From assembly GCA_002378665.1 (NCBI GenBank), contig DFSO01000014.1:31326-49375 (forward strand): 18,050 nt of DNA, read 5' to 3'. The stretch is from Loktanella sp. UBA3435. Its GTDB lineage: Bacteria; Pseudomonadota; Alphaproteobacteria; Rhodobacterales; Rhodobacteraceae. Both the position numbers and the translations under genes were made by a program. How positions within the stretch are numbered: position 1 is the stretch's first letter; each line of letters starts with the position of its first letter. Shown here one piece after another: positions 7,547 to 14,424 of the stretch. Below the pieces are notes generated by a model. That model was not told where the DNA came from and did no database searches. It worked only from the letters and a program-made list of their open reading frames with translations.

Positions 7547-8812
7547 ATGTATGATGACCCAATAAAACAAGGCGATAATGCCGACGCCCCTACGGGCTAC
7601 GGCCCTATTTTGCCCGTTTTGGGACGTGATACAACAACATTACGCCAGCAAATCTTTGAATATGTGCGCGCCGCTGGCCGTGCTGCCCGTGCCGATGTGA
7701 CCCGCGCCTTGGGAATCAGTGCAGGGTCTGCCACCACCCTGACCGCCGATCTGATCGCACGCGGCATGCTGCGTGAGGTCGAAGGACTGGCCCGCGAACA
7801 TGGCAGAGGCCGCCCGCCTGTCGCCCTCGAGGTTGTGCCAGACTACAAACATGTGATCGGCATCAAGCTCTCGGACGAAACCCATACGGCCGTCCTTACC
7901 GACTTTGCGGGCAACGTGTTGGCTGATGCGTCCTTTGTCACACCTCACACGCGCAAAGTGCTCTCTGTCATCCTCGACGAGATGGATACACTGATCGCGG
8001 CCCTGCTCAGCTCTGCCGGGAAATCGATGGATGAAATTAGCGCCGTGGCCGTTGGCCTTTCTGGTATTGTCGATCACCCCACAGGCAACGTGGTCTGGTC
8101 GCCATTCCTGACCGAACGCGATGTGGACCTGACCGCAGGATTCACCGCCCGTCACAACGTCGCGCTTTATGTTGATAACGACGCCAATATGCTGACACTG
8201 GCCGAATTGTGGTTTGGCGCAGGGCGCGATTTGTCGAACTTTGCGGTGGTCACGATTGAACATGGCGTCGGCATGGGTATCGTGATCGACAACCAGCTTT
8301 TCCGCGGCTCGCGCGGCATGGGGCTGGAGCTTGGCCATACCAAAGTGCAACTCGACGGCGCATTGTGCCGTTGCGGGCAGCGCGGCTGCCTAGAGGCATA
8401 CCTCGCCGACTACGCCTTGGCCCGCGAAGCGACCACTGCGCTCGACCGCCCCCATACGCTTGTACAAAGCCAACATAGCATCCTTGAGGCGCTTTATGCC
8501 CAAGCCAAAGACGGCAACAAGGCCGCGGTCACGATCTTTCAACGGGCGGGACGGTATCTGTCAGTTGGCCTCTCAAATGTCGTACAACTCTTTGATCCGC
8601 AGCTGATTATCCTGTCAGGCGAGCGGATGCGCTATGATTACCTTTACGCGGAATCGGTGATGAAAGACATGCAGAGCCTGACCCTGTCAGACGGGCGCGC
8701 GCCCTGCCCTGTGGAAATTCATGGCTGGGGTGATTTGGTCTGGGCAAGAGGCGCGACAGCGCTTGCGCTGTCTGAAATCACAACCGCCGCCCTCTCGGAG
8801 ACCAAATCCTAA
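7547..8812 (+). CDS. xylR: ROK-family transcriptional repressor, probable xylose regulator
   Basis: Likely xylose-responsive repressor of the divergent xyl operon. It is 421 aa. An N-terminal winged helix-turn-helix (about 31-90: LRQQIFEYVRAAGRAARADV, then GISAGSATTLTADLIARGML and the wing GRGRPP) is followed by a ROK sugar-binding domain. Key ROK features are VDNDAN (209-214, with the family Asp), GVGMGIV, the ELGH motif (261-264) and the zinc motif CRCGQRGCLE (274-283). These residues are intact, so it should still bind a sugar ligand. The start ATG has only a weak GGA upstream; the first 30 residues are a poorly conserved tail. The stop overlaps the next gene by one base (TAATG), which implies co-translation with the UnbV-domain protein. 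The target assignment rests on the divergent position. Confidence 0.9.
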   Translation: MYDDPIKQGDNADAPTGYGPILPVLGRDTTTLRQQIFEYVRAAGRAARADVTRALGISAGSATTLTADLIARGMLREVEGLAREHGRGRPPVALEVVPDYKHVIGIKLSDETHTAVLTDFAGNVLADASFVTPHTRKVLSVILDEMDTLIAALLSSAGKSMDEISAVAVGLSGIVDHPTGNVVWSPFLTERDVDLTAGFTARHNVALYVDNDANMLTLAELWFGAGRDLSNFAVVTIEHGVGMGIVIDNQLFRGSRGMGLELGHTKVQLDGALCRCGQRGCLEAYLADYALAREATTALDRPHTLVQSQHSILEALYAQAKDGNKAAVTIFQRAGRYLSVGLSNVVQLFDPQLIILSGERMRYDYLYAESVMKDMQSLTLSDGRAPCPVEIHGWGDLVWARGATALALSEITTAALSETKS

Positions 8813-10269
8813 TGCGCCGCTTCGCCCTTTGCCTTTTGGCCTCGCCCAGCTTTGCCGCCCCGCTTTTTGAAGACCACAGCGCCGCTCTTGGCGGGCACAG
8901 CTACACAGGCGGTTGGGAGCATTTTGTCGGCGGTGGCGTGTCGGTGTTCGACTGCAACAATGACGGTCGTCCTGATGTTTTTGCGGCTGGTGGTGAGAGC
9001 CCTGCCGCCCTTTGGCAAAACGACGGCGACTTTCAATTCACGGCTACAAATTTCCCAAAAAATTTGGCCACCACAGGCGCCTACCCGCTTGATATCGACG
9101 GCGACGGCAACCTTGATCTGTTTGTCATGCGTGTTGGTCCCAATCAGGTGCTGCAGGGCCATGGCGATTGCACATTCACCGATGTGACCGAAGACTGGGG
9201 CATCCCGACCCACGATCAATGGACCACCAGCTTTACCGCATGGTGGGAGGGTGATCGCCCAACGATGGCCATTGGCAATTACGTGGACCGCCTTGATCCC
9301 GAGGGTCCGTTTGGCACATGCGATAGCAACAGTATCCTTGCGCCACAGGCACAAGGTTACACAGAGACCGTTCTGGAGCCTGGGTTTTGCGCCCTCTCGA
9401 TGTTGGCTGCTTACGACGCAACCGAGACGCTTCGTCTGCGCATTTCCAACGACCGGCACTACTATATTAAAGCTGGCCAAGAGCAGATGTGGGATATTGC
9501 CACCAAGCGGTTTTTAACCCCCGAGGATGGTTGGACCAAGCTGATGGTTTGGGGCATGGGCATTGCGTCCCGCGATATTACAGGTGACGGGCGCGACGAG
9601 ATTGTCCTCACTTCGATGGGGGATCAATTGATGCAATTGGCCCAAAAAGATGGCTCCTACACCGCTGCTCCGTTTGCGATTGGCACCTATGCCCACCGCC
9701 CCCACACGGGCGAAGATGGCCGCCCTTCGACGGGCTGGCATGCCCAATTTGGTGATATCGACAACGATGGCCGCGATGATCTGTTCTTGGCCAAGGGCAA
9801 CGTCGACCAGATGCCCGGAATGGCAATGGCGGACCCCAATAATCTATTGATGCAAAATGCAGATGGCACCTTTACCGAGGCCGCTTCTGAGGCTGGCATT
9901 GCCACGACGGAACGCTCTCGCGGTGCTGCTTTGGCCGATTTCGACGGGGATGGCAGGCTTGATCTTTTGGTGTCCAACCGCCGTGCGCCCATCGAACTTT
10001 ACCGCAATGTCACGCCTGATGCGGGCCATTGGATCGCCCTTGATCTGCGCATGGACGGCCCCAACACCCAAGCCGTTGGCGCCCGTGTAACTGTGAATGG
10101 GCAGGCCCAACAGCTTACTGTTGGGGGCGGTCACGCCAGTGGTCAGGCAGGCCCGCTACATTTTGGGCTTGGGGATGCGGCGCAGGCACAGGTCCGTGTG
10201 ACTTGGCCTGATGGGCGGGTGTCGGAGGTGGTTTTGCCCGCCGACACACGCCAAGTCTTGCGTCCGTAG
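8812..10269 (+). CDS. Exported FG-GAP/VCBS-repeat protein with ASPIC/UnbV domain (CRTAC1-like)
   Basis: Predicted secreted or periplasmic protein of 485 aa with a short signal peptide (MRRFALCLLASPSFA, cleavage near residue 15). At least five beta-propeller repeats carry calcium-binding loops: D47-D55 (DCNNDGRPD), 94-102 (DIDGDGNLD), 255-262 (DITGDGRD), 315-323 (DIDNDGRDD) and 376-384 (DFDGDGRLD). The C-terminal 80 residues (HWIALDLR, AVGARVTV, LHFGLG, VTWPDGRVSEV) match the ASPIC/UnbV domain. Such proteins are usually extracellular scaffolds of unknown activity. The start overlaps the xylR stop (TAATG), with GGAG 11 bp upstream. It converges with a di-heme peroxidase-like gene, leaving only 21 bp between the stops. 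Cys48, 120, 170 and 193 could form disulfides. Function is not known; a xylose role is not implied by the sequence. Confidence 0.88.
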   Translation: MRRFALCLLASPSFAAPLFEDHSAALGGHSYTGGWEHFVGGGVSVFDCNNDGRPDVFAAGGESPAALWQNDGDFQFTATNFPKNLATTGAYPLDIDGDGNLDLFVMRVGPNQVLQGHGDCTFTDVTEDWGIPTHDQWTTSFTAWWEGDRPTMAIGNYVDRLDPEGPFGTCDSNSILAPQAQGYTETVLEPGFCALSMLAAYDATETLRLRISNDRHYYIKAGQEQMWDIATKRFLTPEDGWTKLMVWGMGIASRDITGDGRDEIVLTSMGDQLMQLAQKDGSYTAAPFAIGTYAHRPHTGEDGRPSTGWHAQFGDIDNDGRDDLFLAKGNVDQMPGMAMADPNNLLMQNADGTFTEAASEAGIATTERSRGAALADFDGDGRLDLLVSNRRAPIELYRNVTPDAGHWIALDLRMDGPNTQAVGARVTVNGQAQQLTVGGGHASGQAGPLHFGLGDAAQAQVRVTWPDGRVSEVVLPADTRQVLRP

Positions 10270-10290
10270 CCGCCTCTGGCAGGCATATTT

Positions 10291-11583
10291 TTACTCGGAA
10301 AAAGCCACAGGCAAACCGCTTGGAACGGTGGTCGGTATACCAAGCCGCCCATTGAGCGCGATGGGGTCCGAGAGCGTTTCCAAAAACGTGACGAGAGCAG
10401 TGATATCGGCCTGCGTTAGCGTTATGGTTGGTATTTTGACCGCCGCTGCAATCGGCGCGAAATCTTCAACGAGGTCTTCCACTGGCATCTCAGGCAGGGT
10501 TGCGCTTGTGGCCGCGTAGCTGTCCAGAGCCGCCTTTGGGTCTGCATGTGCGGTCAAGAATTCACGCAGATCGCTATAGGCCCCTGCATGCCCGTAAGGC
10601 CCCGTTTGGATCACATTGCGCAAGGATGGCGTGCGGAACGCATAAAGATCGCTCTCATGTCCCGTTACCCGAAACCGCCCTTCGTCGCGGGCATTATCCT
10701 CGAAGGCCGCCGCTTTACCCGGCCCGATCTGGGGCTGCCCCGTCGCGTGGAAGTCTTGATCCGTCAGGAATGGGCCCGCGTGGCACGTGCCACACCCTGC
10801 CTCGCCGTAGAACAGCGCCATGCCATCTGCCGCGTCACCCTCGAAGGTCAACTCGCCGCGCAAGACCGCATCAAAGGGCGCCGTATCAGACCGCCATTCC
10901 CATTCCATAAAGGCTGCAATCGCGTTCGAGATGTCCGTAAAGGCGATCTCAGGACGGTCAGGGTAAACTTTGGCAAAGGCATCAGCATAGACAGGGATTG
11001 CGGCCACGCGCTTAGCGATCAAATCCCATGCACCGCCCGTCCCCGTGATCACACCGCGGCGCACGGCCTTTGAGATATCATTCTCATTGTAGTGGCCCGC
11101 CATCTCATCTGGGCTCAGGACAGGGAACATCGTTTGGGCAGACAGCAATGAGGCAAACCCCACAGCCATATCCGCATCTAGCGGCGTGCGAATGCCACCG
11201 GGGCGGTTTGGGTCAACCTCGATCCGCCCGTCATGGAACAATCGCGTAAACTCATGCGCGCCAAGGTTAAACAGCGAAGGCGCGTTCCTTGGGATGCGGT
11301 CCTGAGGCATATTCTGAGGGTCCGCGACCCGCTTTGGCCCCAAACCAATGCCACCATCCCCAAGGCCCAACGACAGCCCATCGCCTGTGCCAAACGCAGG
11401 GTGGTGACAGGTCGCACAAGACACCTCACGGTTGCCCGACAGGATCGGGTCGTAAAATAAATCGCGCCCCAACATCGCCTCTTCAAAGCGGACAGACGCG
11501 TAATCCGCATCCACCACAGGGCGCGGAATTTCGGCCATTAAGGCCGCAGGACAGACAGTGAGAAGCAAAGCGAAATGGCGCAT
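10291..11583 (-). CDS. Periplasmic di-heme cytochrome c peroxidase / MauG-like protein
   Basis: Predicted periplasmic di-heme enzyme of 430 aa from ATG 11583, where a signal peptide begins (MRHFALLLTVCPAALMA, cleavage before E18). The frame is open a further 117 codons upstream, but that part crosses the imuA promoter and does not look like coding sequence. Heme motifs are CATCH (56-60) and CGTCH (264-268). Flanking family motifs are LFYDPILSGN, PRNAPSLFNLG and FRTPSLRNVIQTGPYGHAG (316-334). The usual MHDG of that last motif is GHAG here. Bacterial cytochrome c peroxidases reduce H2O2; MauG and MbnH instead oxidise residues of a partner protein. Sequence alone does not decide. It faces the UnbV-domain gene tail to tail and diverges from imuA. 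The ribosome binding site is weak (GGGT within a stem-loop). Confidence 0.9.
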   Translation of the reverse strand: MRHFALLLTVCPAALMAEIPRPVVDADYASVRFEEAMLGRDLFYDPILSGNREVSCATCHHPAFGTGDGLSLGLGDGGIGLGPKRVADPQNMPQDRIPRNAPSLFNLGAHEFTRLFHDGRIEVDPNRPGGIRTPLDADMAVGFASLLSAQTMFPVLSPDEMAGHYNENDISKAVRRGVITGTGGAWDLIAKRVAAIPVYADAFAKVYPDRPEIAFTDISNAIAAFMEWEWRSDTAPFDAVLRGELTFEGDAADGMALFYGEAGCGTCHAGPFLTDQDFHATGQPQIGPGKAAAFEDNARDEGRFRVTGHESDLYAFRTPSLRNVIQTGPYGHAGAYSDLREFLTAHADPKAALDSYAATSATLPEMPVEDLVEDFAPIAAAVKIPTITLTQADITALVTFLETLSDPIALNGRLGIPTTVPSGLPVAFSE

Positions 11584-11594
11584 AAGCGCAATCT

Positions 11595-11611
11595 GACCCA
11601 AGTGCTGGGTC
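11595..11611 (-). promoter_or_regulatory. Small stem-loop ahead of the di-heme peroxidase gene
   Basis: GACCCA and TGGGTC form a perfect 6-bp stem around a 5-base loop, ending 11 bp before the ATG at 11583. It includes the only G-rich candidate ribosome-binding bases (TGGGT) and could limit translation. The structure is visible; the effect is inferred. Confidence 0.35.
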
Positions 11612-11633
11612 TGCACAATAGGGGATGTAAGAA

Positions 11634-11663
11634 TTGACGAAACACCCGACTCAGGTGTAGAAC
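11634..11663 (+). promoter_or_regulatory. Candidate promoter of imuA-imuB
   Basis: TTGACG (11634-11639) and TAGAAC (11658-11663) are separated by 18 bp and resemble sigma70 -35 and -10 elements. The -10 overlaps the first half of the LexA box, so LexA binding would block initiation. Confidence 0.55.
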
Positions 11664-11674
11664 AAAAAGAGAAC
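11660..11674 (+). promoter_or_regulatory. LexA (SOS) box, GAAC-N7-GAAC
   Basis: GAACAAAAAGAGAAC is an exact direct repeat GAAC-N7-GAAC, which reads GTTC-N7-GTTC on the other strand. That is the established LexA-binding form in alphaproteobacteria, unlike the inverted CTGT-N8-ACAG of enterics. It sits 21 bp before the imuA start codon and overlaps its candidate -10. imuA-imuB-dnaE2 cassettes are known LexA targets. Confidence 0.85.
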
Positions 11675-11694
11675 ATTAGGAAAGGAGCCCGCCC

Positions 11695-12348
11695 GTGACC
11701 ACGCTCAAATCCACTACACAACGGCTGCGCGCGCGGGCGAAAACCGTGGCCATTGAGGCGACCTTGGCCGAGGTCTTTAGCGATCACACCAGCGACGGGG
11801 CCAGCATCGCCTTTGCGGCCGCACACCTGAACGCAGGGGGTAAACCCGTGCTTTGGGTACAAGACAGGCTGTCGCGCAAAGAAACAGGGCGGCCCTATCT
11901 GGCAGGGCTGCCCAATGCCATGCAACTGATTCACGTCGATGTCTCAAACGCCCGCGATCTGCTTTGGGCGATGGAGGAAGGGCTGCGCTGCCCCGAGCTT
12001 GGCGGCGTGATCGGCGAGGTCTGGGGCGATCCTGCCATGCTCGACTTCACTGCGACCAAGCGGCTGGCGCTCAGGTCTGAGGCACATAACGTGCCCGCTT
12101 GGCTCATTCGTCACGCGGGCCACCCGAACCTGAGTGCTGCACGGTTGCGCTGGCGGGTGGGCTCCCTGCCCGCGATGAACAACCCTTATGACGCCCATGC
12201 ACCGGGGCAACCGCTCTGGCGGGCCGAACTTTTCCGCGCGCGCTGGCGGACACCAGGCGAATGGGTGGTGCATCACGACCGCGACGGGCTGCACTTTGAC
12301 CATGGGATCGACCGCCAAACCGCGCCCCTGCAAAGGGAGGCACTCTAA
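11695..12348 (+). CDS. imuA: ImuA, SOS mutagenesis accessory protein
   Basis: RecA-like accessory protein of the ImuA-ImuB-DnaE2 damage-tolerant mutagenesis system, acting at damaged replication forks in the cytoplasm. The 217-aa length is typical of the short alphaproteobacterial forms. The segment ASIAFAAAHLNAGGKPVLWVQD (about 37-58) corresponds to the RecA-like core. No Walker A motif is visible, as expected for ImuA. LIHVDVSNARDLLWAMEEGL, GVIGEVWGDPAMLDFTATKRLAL and PAWLIRH are family-typical. It starts with GTG at 11695, with a near-perfect AAAGGAG 7 bp upstream, and is preceded by a LexA box. It is 3 bp from imuB and certainly co-transcribed with it. The exact biochemical role of ImuA is inferred from homologues. 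Confidence 0.92.
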   Translation: MTTLKSTTQRLRARAKTVAIEATLAEVFSDHTSDGASIAFAAAHLNAGGKPVLWVQDRLSRKETGRPYLAGLPNAMQLIHVDVSNARDLLWAMEEGLRCPELGGVIGEVWGDPAMLDFTATKRLALRSEAHNVPAWLIRHAGHPNLSAARLRWRVGSLPAMNNPYDAHAPGQPLWRAELFRARWRTPGEWVVHHDRDGLHFDHGIDRQTAPLQREAL

Positions 12349-12351
12349 ACC

Positions 12352-14142
12352 ATGACCCTCAAGGACACGCTGCCTGTCCTTGCCTTCCCACACCCCGCCA
12401 AACCGCGCAAACACGCGGACCCCGACCAATTGGCCAAGGCCATTGCGGCCCTGCGGGGGGCGTTGGAAAGCGAGACGCGCAGAGCCACAGCCGACACACC
12501 CGCGCAAGAAGAGGCCACACCTGAGAGCTTTAGCCCCGTCGGCACACCGCCCACGGCGCCATATAAGGTGAACGCCGCCCCCCTCACGCGTGTCGAGGAT
12601 ACCCGCACCGACGCGCTCACACGGCGGATCACGGCGATCCATTTGCCACATTTCGCGATGGAACGCTGGCTGCGCTGGTCCACGCAACATAGCCAACGAC
12701 CACCCGAAGATCTGCCCCTCGTGCTCGCGACTGAGGGCACCCACGGCCCCATCGTCTATGCGAGCAACCGCGCAGCCGAGGTCGAAGGCGTGCATATCGG
12801 CGCTAGGATCGTGGACATGCGGGCACTCTGCCCCAACTTGCGGATCGAATATGCGGATGTCGGCGGCGATCAAGCGGCCCTCGCACGGCTCATGCTCTGG
12901 ATGCGGCGCTGGTGTCCTTGGACGGCCACGGACGGTGCGGCAGGCTTGGTGCTCGACACGACAGGCTGCGATCACCTCTTTGGCGGCGAAGCGGCCATGC
13001 TGCGCGACATGGAAGAACGGCTCGCGGGCCTCGGCCTCTCAGCCAACCTCGCCACAGCCCCCACGCACGGGGCTGCTTGGGCGTTGTCGCACATGGGGGG
13101 CGTGCGCGAAATCTGTACGGCGGCAAACCTGATCCCCCGCATGAACGCCCTGCCCGTGCGCAGCCTGCGGCTCGACGGGGGCACCATACAACTCCTGCAC
13201 AGATTGGGATTAAAAACCGTGGGCGACCTGATAGCCGTGCCGCGCATCTCGCTGGCGCGGCGGTTTAGTCGGGCGGCCCTCGCGCAAAACCCACTGATAA
13301 GGCTCGATCAAATACTGGGGCAACTGGCCGAACCGATTAGCGCGTCCGAGGAACCACCGCGCTTTAGCGTGCAGGCAAACCTGCCCGAAGCAGTACAAGA
13401 TCCAACGGCCCACCTGCCCGCACTCTGCGAGGCCCTTTGCGCGCAAATGGCAAAGTCTGGGTTTGGCACAAGGCGGATTTGCGTCACGGTCTTTCGGACC
13501 GACGGCGAGGTACGCGAAATCAGCGTGGCCACAGCGCAAGCCAGCCGCGACGCGGACCACTTGCTCAAACTCTTTGATGATAAACTCGAAAAAATCGACC
13601 CCGGCTTTGGCTTTGACCTGATCACGCTCGCGGCCACGGTGATCGAAAAACTGAACCTGCACCAATCGCGCCTTGACGGTGAGGGCGAAACAGGCGCCGC
13701 CCTTGCCCAGATGATCGACAGGCTCTCGGCACGGCTTGGGGCTAAAACGATCACACGACCCAGATCGCACCCGAGCCACATCCCAGAGCGGGCCGAAATC
13801 TGGGCCACAGCCCTGCATGCCCCCGCGCCCATAAAAAGCCCTGCAATCAAACGGCCCATCAAGCTTTTTGATCACCCCGAAGAGGTCCGCGTGCTCTACG
13901 CGGTCCCCGAAGGACCACCCGCGCAATTCGTCTGGCGCAAAATCACCCACCGCGTCGTGCGCTTTGAAGGGCCAGAGCGGATCGCCCCTGAATGGTGGCG
14001 CGACATGCCCGGCACGCGGCTGCGCGATTACTATAATGTGGAAAGCCAAACCGCGCGACGGTTCTGGCTCTACCGCGAAGGCGTGCTTGGTGACGCGCGC
14101 GGCAATACTCCCCGCTGGTTCGTGCACGGTGTCTTCGCATGA
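12352..14142 (+). CDS. imuB: ImuB, catalytically inactive Y-family polymerase-like protein
   Basis: Bridging protein that connects ImuA, DnaE2 and the beta clamp during SOS mutagenesis. Of 596 aa, residues from about 91 match the family: RRITAIHLPHFAMERW (91-106) replaces the catalytic D-x-D segment of active Y-family enzymes and lacks its acidic residues, and GLVLDTTGCDHLFGGE (198-213) replaces the SIDEAYLD motif. RPIKLFDHPEEV (501-512) is a possible clamp-binding segment. The conserved C-terminus has GPERIAPEWW (540-549), RDYYNVE, RRFWLYREG and WFVHGVFA. The first 90 residues are Ala/Pro/Thr/Glu-rich, with no domain I know; this makes the protein longer than the usual 500 or so. ATG 12352 is favoured by AGGGAGG 11 bp upstream and the 3-bp gap after imuA. 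No better internal start is visible. Confidence 0.93.
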   Translation: MTLKDTLPVLAFPHPAKPRKHADPDQLAKAIAALRGALESETRRATADTPAQEEATPESFSPVGTPPTAPYKVNAAPLTRVEDTRTDALTRRITAIHLPHFAMERWLRWSTQHSQRPPEDLPLVLATEGTHGPIVYASNRAAEVEGVHIGARIVDMRALCPNLRIEYADVGGDQAALARLMLWMRRWCPWTATDGAAGLVLDTTGCDHLFGGEAAMLRDMEERLAGLGLSANLATAPTHGAAWALSHMGGVREICTAANLIPRMNALPVRSLRLDGGTIQLLHRLGLKTVGDLIAVPRISLARRFSRAALAQNPLIRLDQILGQLAEPISASEEPPRFSVQANLPEAVQDPTAHLPALCEALCAQMAKSGFGTRRICVTVFRTDGEVREISVATAQASRDADHLLKLFDDKLEKIDPGFGFDLITLAATVIEKLNLHQSRLDGEGETGAALAQMIDRLSARLGAKTITRPRSHPSHIPERAEIWATALHAPAPIKSPAIKRPIKLFDHPEEVRVLYAVPEGPPAQFVWRKITHRVVRFEGPERIAPEWWRDMPGTRLRDYYNVESQTARRFWLYREGVLGDARGNTPRWFVHGVFA

Positions 14143-14183
14143 CCCAAAGGCACGCCTGCGGCGTATTTGATTTTGTAAGATTA

Positions 14184-14241
14184 GGGGGCGCTGCCCCCAC
14201 CGCCCTTGGCGGTTCCCCCGAGGTATTTTTGATCAGAAGAA
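14184..14241 (+). repeat. Structured intergenic repeat, copy 1
   Basis: The copy begins with the hairpin GGGGGC-GCT-GCCCCC and a second hairpin ACCGCC-CTT-GGCGGT. Next comes a core starting CCCCCGAGGTATTTTTGATC (21 bp identical to the inverted copy), then AGAAGAA. The layout resembles REP-type elements. I recall similar GAGGTATTTTTGA repeats between Rhodobacterales genes, but this needs a genome search. Confidence 0.75.
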
Positions 14242-14251
14242 ACGGGAAGCA

Positions 14252-14283
14252 GCGTCTTGCCCCCATGATAGGCAGCAAGACGC
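14252..14283 (+). repeat. Internal stem-loop between the two repeat copies
   Basis: GCGTCTTGC (14252-14260) and GCAAGACGC (14275-14283) form a perfect 9-bp stem with a 14-base loop. The flanking GAAG and CTTC can extend the stem past a small bulge. It lacks a following T-run, so it is a processing or stability structure at best rather than a clear terminator. Confidence 0.5.
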
Positions 14284-14361
14284 CTTCTCCTGATACGGTC
14301 ATCGGCGCCTCCGCCTGTACCGTAGGGTTAAGATACCGCGCGATGGTTAATAAATCCCTGC

Positions 14362-14415
14362 TTCTTTTGATCAAAAATACCTCGGGGGAGCCCGTAAGGG
14401 CGGGGGCAGAGCCCC
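14362..14415 (-). repeat. Structured intergenic repeat, copy 2 (inverted)
   Basis: The reverse complement matches copy 1 over its core (14368-14388, 21 of 21 identical to 14215-14235) and in plan. It carries hairpins GCCC-GTAA-GGGC and GGGGC-AGA-GCCCC in place of the two hairpins of copy 1. The differing stem bases keep their pairing, which suggests selection on structure. It ends 9 bp before the dnaE2 start. Confidence 0.75.
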
Positions 14416-14424
14416 TTACACCCC

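Larger units (their letters stand above)
14143..14424. other. 282-bp intergenic region between imuB and dnaE2
   Basis: This gap interrupts an otherwise tight cassette. It is filled by two inverted copies of a structured repeat flanking an internal stem-loop. A 97-codon plus-strand frame (14139-14432) spans it, overlapping the imuB stop by 4 bp and the dnaE2 start by 8 bp. No promoter or LexA box was found within it by eye. Confidence 0.7.

Noticed and set aside
11584..11934. N-terminal 117-codon extension of the di-heme enzyme
   Set aside because: It crosses the LexA box and imuA start and lies before a clear signal peptide at 11583.
14184..14415. Insertion sequence or CRISPR array
   Set aside because: No transposase, no target duplication visible, and only two inverted copies rather than spaced direct repeats.
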